Program-made: the position numbers and the translations under genes
NCBI RefSeq assembly: GCF_025989125.1
Contig: NZ_JAPDNR010000001.1
Span: 2,710,301-2,774,300, forward strand
Source: Chitinophaga nivalis
GTDB taxonomy: Bacteria > Bacteroidota > Bacteroidia > Chitinophagales > Chitinophagaceae
Length of the DNA stretch: 64,000 nucleotides
Direction of reading: 5' to 3'
In this document: positions 11,270 to 19,433 of the stretch, in pieces
How the letters are laid out: each line of letters opens with the position of its first letter
How positions within the stretch are numbered: the first letter of the stretch is position 1
Notes under the pieces: generated by a model
What the model saw: the letters and a program-made list of their open reading frames with translations, nothing else
The model's database searches: none
What the model was told of the DNA's origin: nothing

Positions 11270-12064
11270 ATGAAAATGTTCAAACATTCATTAGTAGTAT
11301 GCCTTTGTGCATCCGCATTGTTTGTTTCCTGTAAGAAAGAGGAAGCAGCTAAAGAATCTACACCTGCCGTTAGTAAAGAAACACTGGCACAAATCAAATC
11401 GCTGGGATTCAGTGATTTTAATGTACAGAAAATAGATGGTGGTTACCTGGTAGAAAACGATATCTTCCTGGGTGAACAACAACTCAAAACCAGCCCTATC
11501 TCTACTGTACTGAGTATTGCTAAAGTAGAACAATACCGCACTTACAACCTGGTTACCGGCCTTCCACGTACCATCACCATTGGTGTTAGTGGCTTAAATG
11601 CTAACTTCCAGAGCGCTACCCAGCAGATGGTGAATGCCTACAATGCATTGGGTCTGCGTCTGCGTTTTCAGTATGTAGGTACCTCCGGTGCTGATATCGT
11701 TATCTATGGTTCTAACCTGGGTGGCGGCGTACTGGGTTACAGCGGATTCCCTTCCGGTGGTAATCCTTACCCACAGGTAGTAATGAACACAGGTGGTATC
11801 TTCGGTACCAACGTGGCTTTCATGAGAAAAGTAATCCAGCATGAAGTTGGTCACTGTATCGGTTTCCGTCACACCGATTGGTTCAACCGTGGTTATAGCT
11901 GCGGTAGCGGTGGTGCTGAACCACAGAATCCGGAAGGAGCAGTACAGATTCCTGGTACTCCATCAGGTGCTGACGCTGGTTCCTGGATGCTGGCTTGCAC
12001 CGGCGCCAATGGCAGCAGCTTCAACGGTAATGACGTAACAGCTTTAAGATATCTGTATCAATAA
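11270..12064 (+). CDS. M57-type (HEIGH) metallopeptidase, lipoprotein
   Basis: The 264-residue product starts with a signal sequence ending in the lipobox LFVSC, followed by KKEEA. After an N-terminal region of about 90 residues ending in YRTYNLV comes the catalytic part. The zinc motif is HEVGHCIGFRHTDW near residue 198: two His and the Glu of HExxH, with a third His after GFR. This matches the dual-action HEIGH metallopeptidase family (M57). Beyond the motif are GYSCGSGG and SWMLAC, shared with the next gene; two Cys there may form a disulfide. It should act at the cell surface or outside on unknown proteins. The following gene is a paralogue 108 bases downstream, but a terminator lies between, so the two are probably separate transcripts. 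Confidence 0.86.
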   Translation: MKMFKHSLVVCLCASALFVSCKKEEAAKESTPAVSKETLAQIKSLGFSDFNVQKIDGGYLVENDIFLGEQQLKTSPISTVLSIAKVEQYRTYNLVTGLPRTITIGVSGLNANFQSATQQMVNAYNALGLRLRFQYVGTSGADIVIYGSNLGGGVLGYSGFPSGGNPYPQVVMNTGGIFGTNVAFMRKVIQHEVGHCIGFRHTDWFNRGYSCGSGGAEPQNPEGAVQIPGTPSGADAGSWMLACTGANGSSFNGNDVTALRYLYQ

Positions 12065-12087
12065 TCTATTTGATCATAGATAAAAAG

Positions 12088-12116
12088 GAAAGCCGGAGAT
12101 ATTCTCCGGCTTTCTT
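12088..12116 (+). terminator. Terminator after first M57 gene
   Basis: A 12-bp perfect stem (12088-12099 with 12103-12114) has a 3-base loop and is followed by TT. It begins 24 bases after the stop codon. Confidence 0.75.
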
Positions 12117-12172
12117 GCCTGTAATCCTATCAGCAGTATAATTTTTTTTAATCTACCTAAAAATTATATACA

Positions 12173-13393
12173 ATGCGGAAAATAGTACCTTATCTCTGCC
12201 TGCTCCTGCTGGCGTTTCTCTTTGCCTGTAAAAAAGAAGACAAACAAACAGCTGCCAGCCCCGTACCTGAAGAAATTAGCGCTAAGCTGAAAACAGCCGG
12301 TTTTGACATCAGCGAAGGTTTGTCAAAATATAAAGACGGCTACCTGGTAGAATATGATATCTTCCTGACTGCTGACCAGATCAACACACTGGCTGCTGAA
12401 AAAACAGATAAAAAACCACAGGTAGAACATTACACCACCAACAACCTGGTAAGTTCACCGAGAACTTTACGTATATACATGGACGCTGGTTTTGATGCCT
12501 ACATGCAAAGTTCATTTGATCAGGCACTGGGCCGTTATAATGCCCAACACCTGGGACTGTCTTTTCAGCGTGCTGCCAGCAGTGGCGCCGCTGATATCAG
12601 CATCTTCTCTTTTTATGAAGTAAGTAATGTACTGGGTTATAGCGCAGGATTCCCCGTAGGTGGTAACCCGGCCAGCCCTATCCGCCTGAATACTTACTAC
12701 TATAATAACAGCTCTCACCGTGCCGATGCGCTTACCGTTATCGCGCATGAAATCGGACATGCTATTGGTTACCGCCACACAGACTACATGAACCGGGCGT
12801 TCAGCTGTGGTTCCGGTGGTAGTGAGGGAGATGCCGGTGTAGGCGCCAATCCTGTATTGGGTACACCTACCGCACCTTCTGCCGGTTCCTGGATGCTGGC
12901 TTGCTCCAGCAACACCGACCGGCCTTTCACTTTCTACGACAGAATTGCGCTGGTAACTACCTATCCTGGTACCTATCCGGGTAATACAGCGCCACTTGGT
13001 AAAATCATTTCCCTGAAAGCCCGTATCAATAATAAATACGTATGTGCTGAAAATGGAGGCGCCAATGCCCTGATCGCCAACCGTGATGCGGTAGGCCCAT
13101 GGGAACAATTCCGGGTAATAGATGCCGGTAATGGTTTGATTGCTTTGCAGTCATTGGCCAACAACAGTTATGTATGCGCAGAAGCAGCCGGTGCTTCTCC
13201 GTTGATTGCCAATCGCTCTGCTATCGGTCTGTGGGAAAGATTCCGTTGGATCACCAATAGCGATGGTTCCGTTAGTCTCCAGGCATTTGTGAGCAACAGT
13301 TATGTAGCGGCAGAAAATGCAGGCGCTGCTTCTTTGATTGCTAACCGGGAAGTGATCGGCGACTGGGAAAAATACAGCTGGCAACAACACTAA
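12173..13393 (+). CDS. M57-type metallopeptidase with C-terminal beta-trefoil domain, lipoprotein
   Basis: The 406-residue lipoprotein has the lipobox LFAC followed by KKEDK. Its first 270 residues parallel the preceding gene: N-terminal region, zinc motif HEIGHAIGYRHTDY near residue 192, then FSCGSGG and SWMLAC. The last about 125 residues are three consecutive repeats of roughly 44 residues. Each carries N-x-YV-A/C-AE, then LIANR, then a W-E-x-F/Y block, as in fascin-like or ricin-like beta-trefoils that often bind glycans. The paralogue at 11270 lacks this domain. A plausible role is a surface protease held on polysaccharide or glycoprotein by the trefoil; the binding role is inferred. Confidence 0.87.
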   Translation: MRKIVPYLCLLLLAFLFACKKEDKQTAASPVPEEISAKLKTAGFDISEGLSKYKDGYLVEYDIFLTADQINTLAAEKTDKKPQVEHYTTNNLVSSPRTLRIYMDAGFDAYMQSSFDQALGRYNAQHLGLSFQRAASSGAADISIFSFYEVSNVLGYSAGFPVGGNPASPIRLNTYYYNNSSHRADALTVIAHEIGHAIGYRHTDYMNRAFSCGSGGSEGDAGVGANPVLGTPTAPSAGSWMLACSSNTDRPFTFYDRIALVTTYPGTYPGNTAPLGKIISLKARINNKYVCAENGGANALIANRDAVGPWEQFRVIDAGNGLIALQSLANNSYVCAEAAGASPLIANRSAIGLWERFRWITNSDGSVSLQAFVSNSYVAAENAGAASLIANREVIGDWEKYSWQQH

Positions 13394-13439
13394 TCATCAT
13401 TACATAGAAAATAATTACTGCTGATATACAGGTATGACA

Positions 13440-13490
13440 CAGCAGCACGCCGGACAGATTACCCGTTGTAATCTGCCTGGAGTGCTGCTG
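13440..13490. terminator. Long hairpin between convergent genes
   Basis: The 23-base arms 13440-13462 and 13468-13490 pair with only three mismatches around a 5-base loop. The right arm lies inside the last codons of the oxidoreductase on the minus strand. Neither side has a clear T-run, so this may act as a shared bidirectional terminator or mRNA 3'-end stabiliser. Confidence 0.6.
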
Positions 13491-14967
13491 TACATGTTTG
13501 TTGCGGCCTGTCGTGCCGGATATCTATGATCGGATGCAATGCCTGCTGCTGATGAATATGCGACAGGTAAGCGGCGCTCATCAGTTGTACGCCCTGCAGG
13601 TGGCTGTCGATATTGGACCGCAGGTCTTTTAACCCTATGGCGCCGGTGATAAAATCAAGAAACTCTTTTACAACTGTTCCCTTGGCCTGTTCTGTCAGCA
13701 GCTTGGAATTATCGATACCATGTCTGTTGGCCAGGTCTTTCATGGTAATAATTTCCAGGGGTTGGGTGCCGCCCAGTATCCCAATATTTCTGAAAACATA
13801 AATATCGAAATGATTATTGCCGCCAGGCAGATAATCGGTTTCATTGTTGTCGGTATGTTTGTCTTTCGCCTGATAGGAATGTATCTGAATGTTCTGAAAG
13901 GGGCCCTGCTGAATGTTATGATATTCATGTTTGACGCGACCATTACCTTTATATAAATCAATACCTGGTCGTATCCAGTTACGGCGGGCAAAACTGTTGT
14001 GCAGCAAATTAATGGTGATGTTGGCAATGTTTTCTTCTTCTTTTAATAGCCGTACCAGAATAGCGGCATCTATTTCTCCATAATTTTCAAACAGGCCAAA
14101 GAGCGTTTCGTCGTTGTATACTTTTACCGTCTCATAATCGTCCCGGAAGTAATGGGTATAATCCTGTTCCGGTAACTGTTTGATAAAACCTCTTGGCTGT
14201 ACCATTGAACTGATTACCTGCATCGCGTCGGGTGCTTTGGCAGGCAGTTGCGGGGCCTGGCAGAACTGACTCACCATATCAAAAATGTGATAGCCGCTGT
14301 GCGATAGTTTGCCATAGCCCTGGTTGTAGGGATGATAATCCTGTGATACCATTTCGGAAGGCAGCCGCCATTGTCCATCGCAATGGGTAGACTGTATCGC
14401 TGTTACCGGACAGTTAGTCATACCGGCTACTTCCCGGATGAGAGATAATACCTGTTGAAATCCGGGATGATAACGCCGCTGTACATTCACGGAAAAAATA
14501 GTGGAGCGTTCGGTTTGTAATGCCTGGTAGGCATGTAATAACTCCTGATAGTCGGTGAGGATACCATGTGCCTGTACAGCATCAGAGATCACATTTTGCC
14601 GGGTGGTAATCGGTTTATCCATGAGGATATGTAATCCGGCTTCCAGTGCCCATAAAGCGTAAGCCCGGTGTACCGAAGGCTCGGTGGCAATGATAACGCC
14701 ATCGATATCATTTTCCTGTACGAAAGTATCCAGCGTAAGACGTAAGTCGGCCGGTAATACTTCTTTAAAGGGATCTACAAATAAAGCCGGCAGGCGGTAA
14801 TCTTTTGCTGTCAGGTATTGTTGTACGCCGGCAGCTTCCTGTTTAAGATCAATGACGAGAGAAATGTTAAGCGGACAGGTGGTACGGAGTTGCATTAAAG
14901 CGGGCAGGTAAATACGTTTTGAATGCGGGCCAACACCAATGACGATGAGGTTTACGGTCTTTTTCAT
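13459..14967 (-). CDS. Gfo/Idh/MocA-family oxidoreductase
   Basis: The start at 14967 (MKKTVNLIVIGVGPHSKR) places the dinucleotide-binding fold at the N terminus; the open frame continues 46 residues upstream through hydrophobic, non-conserved sequence. The product is 502 residues, longer than the usual 350-400. Visible features are the Rossmann start, a GVIIATEPSVHRAYA segment and ILMDKPITT, the position of the family's EKP motif with the catalytic Lys. The C-terminal part has the expected mixed alpha/beta substrate domain. No signal peptide is present, so it is cytoplasmic. The family oxidises or reduces sugars and related compounds with NAD(P); the substrate cannot be told. It stands alone. 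Confidence 0.82.
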   Translation of the reverse strand: MKKTVNLIVIGVGPHSKRIYLPALMQLRTTCPLNISLVIDLKQEAAGVQQYLTAKDYRLPALFVDPFKEVLPADLRLTLDTFVQENDIDGVIIATEPSVHRAYALWALEAGLHILMDKPITTRQNVISDAVQAHGILTDYQELLHAYQALQTERSTIFSVNVQRRYHPGFQQVLSLIREVAGMTNCPVTAIQSTHCDGQWRLPSEMVSQDYHPYNQGYGKLSHSGYHIFDMVSQFCQAPQLPAKAPDAMQVISSMVQPRGFIKQLPEQDYTHYFRDDYETVKVYNDETLFGLFENYGEIDAAILVRLLKEEENIANITINLLHNSFARRNWIRPGIDLYKGNGRVKHEYHNIQQGPFQNIQIHSYQAKDKHTDNNETDYLPGGNNHFDIYVFRNIGILGGTQPLEIITMKDLANRHGIDNSKLLTEQAKGTVVKEFLDFITGAIGLKDLRSNIDSHLQGVQLMSAAYLSHIHQQQALHPIIDIRHDRPQQTCTAALQADYNG

Positions 14968-15168
14968 GCAGGATTTTTTACGGGTTAATTGCTGCTTACT
15001 AATATAATATGTTTTATAGAGAAGGAGATGGAGGTAATGAAGATTTAAAATAAAGAAAACGTAAAGAATTGAATATATCAGGTATTGAAATACTGTTTGG
15101 TACAAATTTTGAATCTTTGGGGATTGATAAAAATTGTCGTATTTTCAATAGCACTAAAATATTTCCTT

Positions 15169-15414
15169 ATGTCATGGATATGGACCATCATCATTGGCGG
15201 CATAGCTGGTTGGCTGGCCGGTAGAGTTATGCGTGGGAACGGATTCGGTATCATAGTGGATATTATAGTAGGGTTAATTGGCGGATGGCTGGGCGGCTGG
15301 TTGTTTGGGGTGCTGGGATTGCATCTGGGGAACGGAATCCTCGGATCGTTGATCGTAGCCTTTATTGGTGCTGTTGTGTTGATCTGGCTGATCCGGTTGA
15401 TTAAACCTAATTAA
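15169..15414 (+). CDS. GlsB/YeaQ/YmgE-type small membrane protein
   Basis: The 81-residue product starts at MSWIWTIIIGGIAGWLAGRVMRG and consists of three hydrophobic, Gly-rich segments, the layout of the transglycosylase-associated GlsB/YeaQ family. A longer in-frame extension to 15085 exists but lacks family similarity. The protein should sit in the inner membrane. The family is linked to general stress response in other bacteria; its biochemical role is unknown. BON- and SH3b-domain genes follow after a 332-base gap, which fits an envelope-stress neighbourhood. Confidence 0.85.
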   Translation: MSWIWTIIIGGIAGWLAGRVMRGNGFGIIVDIIVGLIGGWLGGWLFGVLGLHLGNGILGSLIVAFIGAVVLIWLIRLIKPN

Positions 15415-15746
15415 TGTCATGTTAGCTGTTCTGAGAAGCAAGTGTACCCCGTTGCAGGTGATTGTTTATGGATAGGTAATGCAACCGTATTTAACAGGCT
15501 GTTGCCGGGGCTATGACCACCTGACAGATTGTATGAAACACCCGTTCATGTGTTCACTGTTGTCGTTTTAAGGGTCTTAAAAAATTGTTTCGCTGCACGC
15601 TGCGAAGCGCGATAGTCTTGTTGTTGGAGGTGCTGTAAATGTATCTTTTTTCGGAAGATGATATCCGTAACGCAATGAAGTAATAACGCTGTAAAACATA
15701 TCTTTCATTACAATAAATTTTCTTTACCAATTAAAACAATCTTCTT
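15415..15746. other. 332-base intergenic region
   Basis: No open frame of interest and no RNA gene is seen. It presumably holds the terminator of the GlsB-like gene and the promoter of the BON lipoprotein gene. A TATCTTTC close to the -7 consensus lies about 50 bases before the start codon but lacks the final G. Confidence 0.4.
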
Positions 15747-16235
15747 ATGAAAATGAAAAAACTGACTGCTGCTGTCCTTATTGCAGGACTTGCATTCATG
15801 GTGGCCTGTAAAGGAAAACCAAAGGATTCGGATATTCAGGCAGCTGTTACGACTTCCCTGCAGGCTACACCACAGGTAGCTGTTGATGTGAAGGAAGGCG
15901 TGGTTACCTTGTCTGGTGAAGTATCCAGCGAAGCAGAAAAAGCATCTGTAGAAGCAGCTGCGAAATCAGTAAAAGATGTGAAAACCGTAGCCAATAACAT
16001 TACGGTAGCGGTAGCACCCGTTACCACTGCGCCCGTAGCTACTACGCCGGATGATGCGCTGACAACTGCCGTTGCTGGTGTGGTAAAAGACTTCCCGGGT
16101 GTAAGTGCTACCGTGAAAGACGGAGTAGTGTCTGTTGCCGGTGAGCTGAATGCAGCCCGTTGGAAAACGCTGAAAATAGCGCTGGATGCACTGAAGCCTA
16201 AAAAAGTAGACGCTTCTGGTCTGAAAGTAAAATAA
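15747..16235 (+). CDS. Lipoprotein with two BON domains
   Basis: The 162-residue product has a signal sequence with lipobox FMVAC followed by KGKPKD. Two BON-like modules follow: the first around residues 28-85 (VAVDVKEGVVTLSGEV, then VKTVANNITV), the second around 100-160 (VSATVKDGVVSVAGEL). An Ala/Pro/Thr-rich linker of about 15 residues joins them. BON domains bind phospholipid or other envelope components, and related proteins (OsmY type) respond to osmotic stress. The gene is 25 bases upstream of an SH3b gene, probably one operon. Confidence 0.88.
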   Translation: MKMKKLTAAVLIAGLAFMVACKGKPKDSDIQAAVTTSLQATPQVAVDVKEGVVTLSGEVSSEAEKASVEAAAKSVKDVKTVANNITVAVAPVTTAPVATTPDDALTTAVAGVVKDFPGVSATVKDGVVSVAGELNAARWKTLKIALDALKPKKVDASGLKVK

Positions 16236-16260
16236 TTACTCACCCCCAAATCATACAATC

Positions 16261-16683
16261 ATGGCATTACAGGATAAATACAAAGAGCTGATTGATGCTG
16301 CCAAATCTGCTGGTACCGGTAATTTACAGGTACGTGAACAGGATGGCGTATTGCACATAGATGGAGAAGCACCTACTGGTGCAGTGAAAGACCAGCTGTG
16401 GGATATCTACGGAAAAATAGATCCCAATTACCTGACCGGTGATGTGGTGATGAATATCAATGTAGCCACAGCAGTGGCCGGCGCTAAGCTGAAAGTAGTA
16501 ACGGAATCTTCTAACCTGAACGTACGGAAAGGACCTGGTACCGACCAGCCTATTGTTGGTAAAGCGGCACACGGTGAAATCGTGTCCCTGATCAGCAAAC
16601 AAAGCGACCAGTGGTGGCTGATCCGTACAGACGGCGGTGCAGAAGGGTATGCCTATGCGCAATACCTGCAACCGGTAGAATAA
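16261..16683 (+). CDS. SH3b-domain protein with BON-like N terminus
   Basis: The product has 140 residues. The C-terminal half (about 78-138) is a bacterial SH3 domain with LNVRKGPGTDQPIVG and a GYAYAQYL end. The N-terminal half has DGVLHIDGEAPTGAVKDQLWD, which resembles a BON-type fold. No signal peptide is seen, which is odd for an SH3b protein because the family usually binds cell wall. The same N-terminal (BON-like) theme as the lipoprotein 25 bases upstream suggests they act together. The ligand is unknown. Confidence 0.8.
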   Translation: MALQDKYKELIDAAKSAGTGNLQVREQDGVLHIDGEAPTGAVKDQLWDIYGKIDPNYLTGDVVMNINVATAVAGAKLKVVTESSNLNVRKGPGTDQPIVGKAAHGEIVSLISKQSDQWWLIRTDGGAEGYAYAQYLQPVE

Positions 16684-16716
16684 TAAATGGCTGACTGAAA
16701 TCAGTTGCCTTATTGG

Positions 16717-16787
16717 CGAATTACGCATTGGGCCGCAACGTTTACGTGATTATCTTTGCGTAGCGCTGCCACCCGGTGCGTAATTCG
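16717..16787. repeat. 11-bp inverted repeat bracketing the TetR promoter
   Basis: CGAATTACGCA at 16717-16727 and its exact reverse complement at 16777-16787 flank the promoter, 49 bases apart. It may be a pair of operator half-sites or a structured leader. Confidence 0.5.
16728..16758 (+). promoter_or_regulatory. Bacteroidetes-type promoter of the TetR gene
   Basis: TTG at 16728-16730 is followed by 20 bases and TATCTTTG at 16751-16758. This fits the Bacteroidetes sigma-A pattern (TTTG, 19-21 bases, TAnnTTTG). Transcription would start near 16765, about 44 bases before the start codon. Confidence 0.7.
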
Positions 16788-16808
16788 TATTTTTATTAAG
16801 TTGTACTT

Positions 16809-17396
16809 ATGTCAAAAGCTGCTGCCACCCGGCTGAATATTCTGCAAAAAGCATTTGAGCTGGTATACCAGAACGGTTACCAGGGAACCAGTATCGACCT
16901 GATTCTCACCCAAACCAAGGTGACCAAAGGAGCGTTCTTCTATCACTTTAAGAATAAGGAGGAGATGGGATTGGCCATGATCCGGGAGGTGATGTATCCA
17001 GGTATGCAAACCGGTCTGATACAGCCTTTGCTGGAAGGGGAAGATCCGGTAACAGAAATTTATACCATGATGCACGGACTGTTACTCGAAAATCCTTTTT
17101 TTCAGGTAAAGTATGGCTGTCCGGCTATTAACCTGATTGAAGAGATGGCCCCCCTGAATGCTGATTTTCATACGGCACTTGCTACGCTGGTATTGCAATG
17201 GCAGGAGGCGATAGAGAAAACACTGAAGAAAGGAAAAGCGGCGCAGCAGATCCGCAAAGAGGTGAATACTGCGCAGGTGGCCTTCTTTGTGATGTCGGGT
17301 TATAGTGGCGTAAGGAACCTGGGTAAATTATACGGACAGACCTGTTATCATAAATACCTGAAAGAATTAAAAACCTACCTCAAAAACCTCCGGTAA
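16809..17396 (+). CDS. TetR/AcrR-family transcriptional regulator
   Basis: The 195-residue product has an N-terminal helix-turn-helix (residues 8-55: RLNILQKAFELVYQNGYQG, then KVTKGAFFYHFKNKEEM), typical of TetR. The C-terminal ligand domain resembles TetR_C of the YcdC/AcrR kind, with no recognisable ligand. A 24-bp perfect palindrome lies 15 bases after its stop, before two membrane-protein genes on the same strand. It is probably their repressor, and perhaps its own through the inverted repeat around its promoter. Confidence 0.92.
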   Translation: MSKAAATRLNILQKAFELVYQNGYQGTSIDLILTQTKVTKGAFFYHFKNKEEMGLAMIREVMYPGMQTGLIQPLLEGEDPVTEIYTMMHGLLLENPFFQVKYGCPAINLIEEMAPLNADFHTALATLVLQWQEAIEKTLKKGKAAQQIRKEVNTAQVAFFVMSGYSGVRNLGKLYGQTCYHKYLKELKTYLKNLR

Positions 17397-17410
17397 ATTT
17401 TTTTGCTGTA

Positions 17411-17434
17411 AAAACATACTAATTAGTATGTTTT
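17411..17434. promoter_or_regulatory. 24-bp perfect palindrome, probable TetR operator
   Basis: The half-site AAAACATACTAA is followed directly by its exact reverse complement. The centre (CATACTAATTAGTATG) is typical of TetR-family operators. It lies 4 bases before the TACCTTTG box at 17438-17445, so a bound repressor would cover the -33 region. Confidence 0.7.
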
Positions 17435-17437
17435 GAA

Positions 17438-17445
17438 TACCTTTG
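17438..17445 (+). promoter_or_regulatory. -7 promoter element TACCTTTG before membrane-protein pair
   Basis: TACCTTTG matches TAnnTTTG exactly. No TTTG lies at the expected 19-21 bases upstream because that stretch is the palindrome. The leader to the next start codon at 17571 would be about 120 bases. Confidence 0.55.
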
Positions 17446-17570
17446 TTCCGCATCACAAAAAAATAAGCAAGGATCATAACCTGCTAATCCGCTATAGGCA
17501 ATCATTATAACGGGGCAGGGGTTTGCATGTGTGGGATTTATGAGGGGCTTTTACAGATAAAACAAATAGC

Positions 17571-18035
17571 ATGTACCAGATAGGTTTATGGTTACATACA
17601 GGGTTACGCTGGCTGGTGTTATGCAGCCTGGTATACACCGTGGGCAGGGCATTATGGGGATGGCGTTTCCGTTATTCCTTTACGGCAACAGATGATAGAG
17701 TGCGGCATATCACTGCTACGATCGCGCACCTGCAGCTGATGGTGGGAGCTACCTTATATTTTATCAGCCCGCTCATTCGTTTTTTCTTTAGCCAGGGAAA
17801 ACAGGCGATGGCGTACCGGGAAGCCACCTTTTTTGGGATCCTGCATCCCCTGTGTATGTTCACTGCCATTATCCTGATCACCATTGGGTCTGCATTGGCC
17901 AAACGCCGGCCAACAGATCCGGAGAAATTCCGGACCATATTGATTTGGTTTGGCATCGCTCTGCTACTCATTTTACTGGCGATTCCCTGGCCCTGGTTTT
18001 CCTGGGTACACAGACCGCTATTCAGAAATTTTTAA
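17571..18035 (+). CDS. Small four-helix membrane protein (type annotated as cytochrome B-like)
   Basis: The 154-residue product has four hydrophobic helices: around residues 5-25, 45-68, 85-108 and 125-145. Its start, MYQIGLWLHTGLRWLVL, and the HLQLMVGATLYFISPL segment resemble short Bacteroidetes proteins often labelled cytochrome B. Several His lie in or near helices (positions 9, 46, 53, 91), but I cannot show heme binding. Its stop overlaps the start of the next gene (TAATG), so the two are translationally coupled. The upstream palindrome suggests TetR control. Confidence 0.7.
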   Translation: MYQIGLWLHTGLRWLVLCSLVYTVGRALWGWRFRYSFTATDDRVRHITATIAHLQLMVGATLYFISPLIRFFFSQGKQAMAYREATFFGILHPLCMFTAIILITIGSALAKRRPTDPEKFRTILIWFGIALLLILLAIPWPWFSWVHRPLFRNF

Positions 18036-18346
18036 TGATGATACAGCTTTTAAAAACCAGTGTCGGCCGCCTGCGCATCATCGCTTTCCTGGAAGGCGTT
18101 TCACTACTGATCTTAGTATTCATTGCGGTACCGTTGAAGTATTACCTGCATGATCCTGTGCTGACCAAAGTGATGGGGCCTGTTCATGGTATGCTGTTCC
18201 TGTTGTTTGTGTTCAATACACTGAGTGTAGGCGTAGCACAGCAATGGCGATTCGGCACTACTACATGGAAAGTGCTGGTGGCGTGCTTTATTCCTTTCGG
18301 TACTTTCTATATCGACAAAAAAATTCTGCGGCATCAACAGGTATAA
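18035..18346 (+). CDS. DUF3817-type membrane protein
   Basis: The start at 18035 overlaps the previous stop; a second ATG follows immediately. The 103-residue product has LRIIAFLEGVSLLILVFIAVPLKY, then GPVHGMLFLLFVF and a third hydrophobic segment ending in IPFGTFYIDKK. This pattern of three helices with conserved EG, HG and PFG matches DUF3817. Its function is unknown. It probably forms an operon with the four-helix protein before it. Confidence 0.82.
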   Translation: MMIQLLKTSVGRLRIIAFLEGVSLLILVFIAVPLKYYLHDPVLTKVMGPVHGMLFLLFVFNTLSVGVAQQWRFGTTTWKVLVACFIPFGTFYIDKKILRHQQV

Positions 18347-18451
18347 ATGGTTGCCGATGCCGTAATGTAATATTTACGTATGTACATGACCGTTATTACC
18401 TGCAGCGGACGGGCAACTGTCGCGGGCTGCTGCAGGTAGTTGGTTACCTGA

Positions 18452-19402
18452 TCACAGGATACATTCCATCTGAATATTACAGCGCTCATAAGGGGTGATA
18501 CGCCCTACTACTTTCTGAAAACCGAGTTTATGATAGAGTGTAATCGCAGGTTTCAGGCGGGTGTTGCTTTCCAGATATACTTTGGCAGCACCCTGTGCAC
18601 GTGCTTTCTCCAATACTGCCTGTCCCAGCAGCCAGCCAATACCTTTACCTTGTACCGTAGGTGACACCGCCATTTTGGCCAGCTCATAATCATAGTCCGG
18701 GTCCTTCATTTTGATGAGGGCACACACGCCCACCGGCTGACCTTCATACAGCGCCACGATGATAAACCCACCTTTATCAAGGATATATTTATCCGGATTG
18801 TCCAGCGCTTTATAATCGGCGGCTTCCATTTTGAAATAGGTGGAAATCCATTCTTCATTCAATGCTTTAAAAGCAGCATGATAGGCGGGCGTGTAATCAA
18901 TGAGCTGGACTTTTTCATTTTCCCGTTCTAGTTTTTGGGTCTTCACTCTTTTGAGTAAGGTCTCCTGCTCCAGCAGAAACTCCCATTCTTCTATGGCCTG
19001 CCACAGGTCGTGCCGGCTTTGGGCAGATATCGCAGCGATGGCTGCGCCCACATCTGTATAGGAATCCTTGATTTTTTCCGTGATAGCCCGTCCTTTGGGC
19101 GACAACCGCACCACATTCTTCCTGCCATCTGCCGTATCTTTTTTCTCGCTGACATATCCCTTTTTAATCATCTCCCGGATAATTTTACTGACAGATGGAT
19201 GGGAATGCCGGATCTCTTTGGCAATACCGGTAATGGTTTTCTCTTCTCCCTGTGATAAGGCATAAAATACCGGGAACCATTTGGGTTGCATGTCTATCCC
19301 ATACAGCTGATAAATACCGGCAGCATCTGCTGTGATTTTGTCGGTGAGCATGCGGAGCCGGCTGCCTATAGCTACTTGTCCGAGTTGATTATAGAAGTCC
19401 AT
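18452..19402 (-). CDS. MarR-family regulator fused to GNAT acetyltransferase
   Basis: The 316-residue product has two domains. Residues 1-145 are a MarR-type winged helix (ITGIAKEIRHSHPSVSKIIREMIKKGYVSEKKDTADGR, the recognition helix and wing). Residues 165-316 are a GNAT acetyltransferase with the acetyl-CoA loop VQGKGIGWLLG and C-terminal TLYHKLGFQKV. Such fusions occur in many bacteria. The regulator may sense, and the second domain may modify, a small amine or drug-like compound; the substrate is unknown. A 20-bp near-palindrome begins 12 bases upstream of the start codon and is likely an autoregulatory operator. Confidence 0.9.
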   Translation of the reverse strand: MDFYNQLGQVAIGSRLRMLTDKITADAAGIYQLYGIDMQPKWFPVFYALSQGEEKTITGIAKEIRHSHPSVSKIIREMIKKGYVSEKKDTADGRKNVVRLSPKGRAITEKIKDSYTDVGAAIAAISAQSRHDLWQAIEEWEFLLEQETLLKRVKTQKLERENEKVQLIDYTPAYHAAFKALNEEWISTYFKMEAADYKALDNPDKYILDKGGFIIVALYEGQPVGVCALIKMKDPDYDYELAKMAVSPTVQGKGIGWLLGQAVLEKARAQGAAKVYLESNTRLKPAITLYHKLGFQKVVGRITPYERCNIQMECIL

Positions 19403-19413
19403 ATTGAAATTGA

Positions 19414-19433
19414 TTACGTAACTGGTTACGTAA
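19414..19433. promoter_or_regulatory. MarR-type operator candidate
   Basis: Two TTACGTAA boxes (19414-19421 and 19426-19433) are separated by four bases. The whole 20 bp is palindromic except at the centre. It lies 12-31 bases upstream of the MarR-GNAT start codon, where a repressor would block initiation. Confidence 0.6.
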
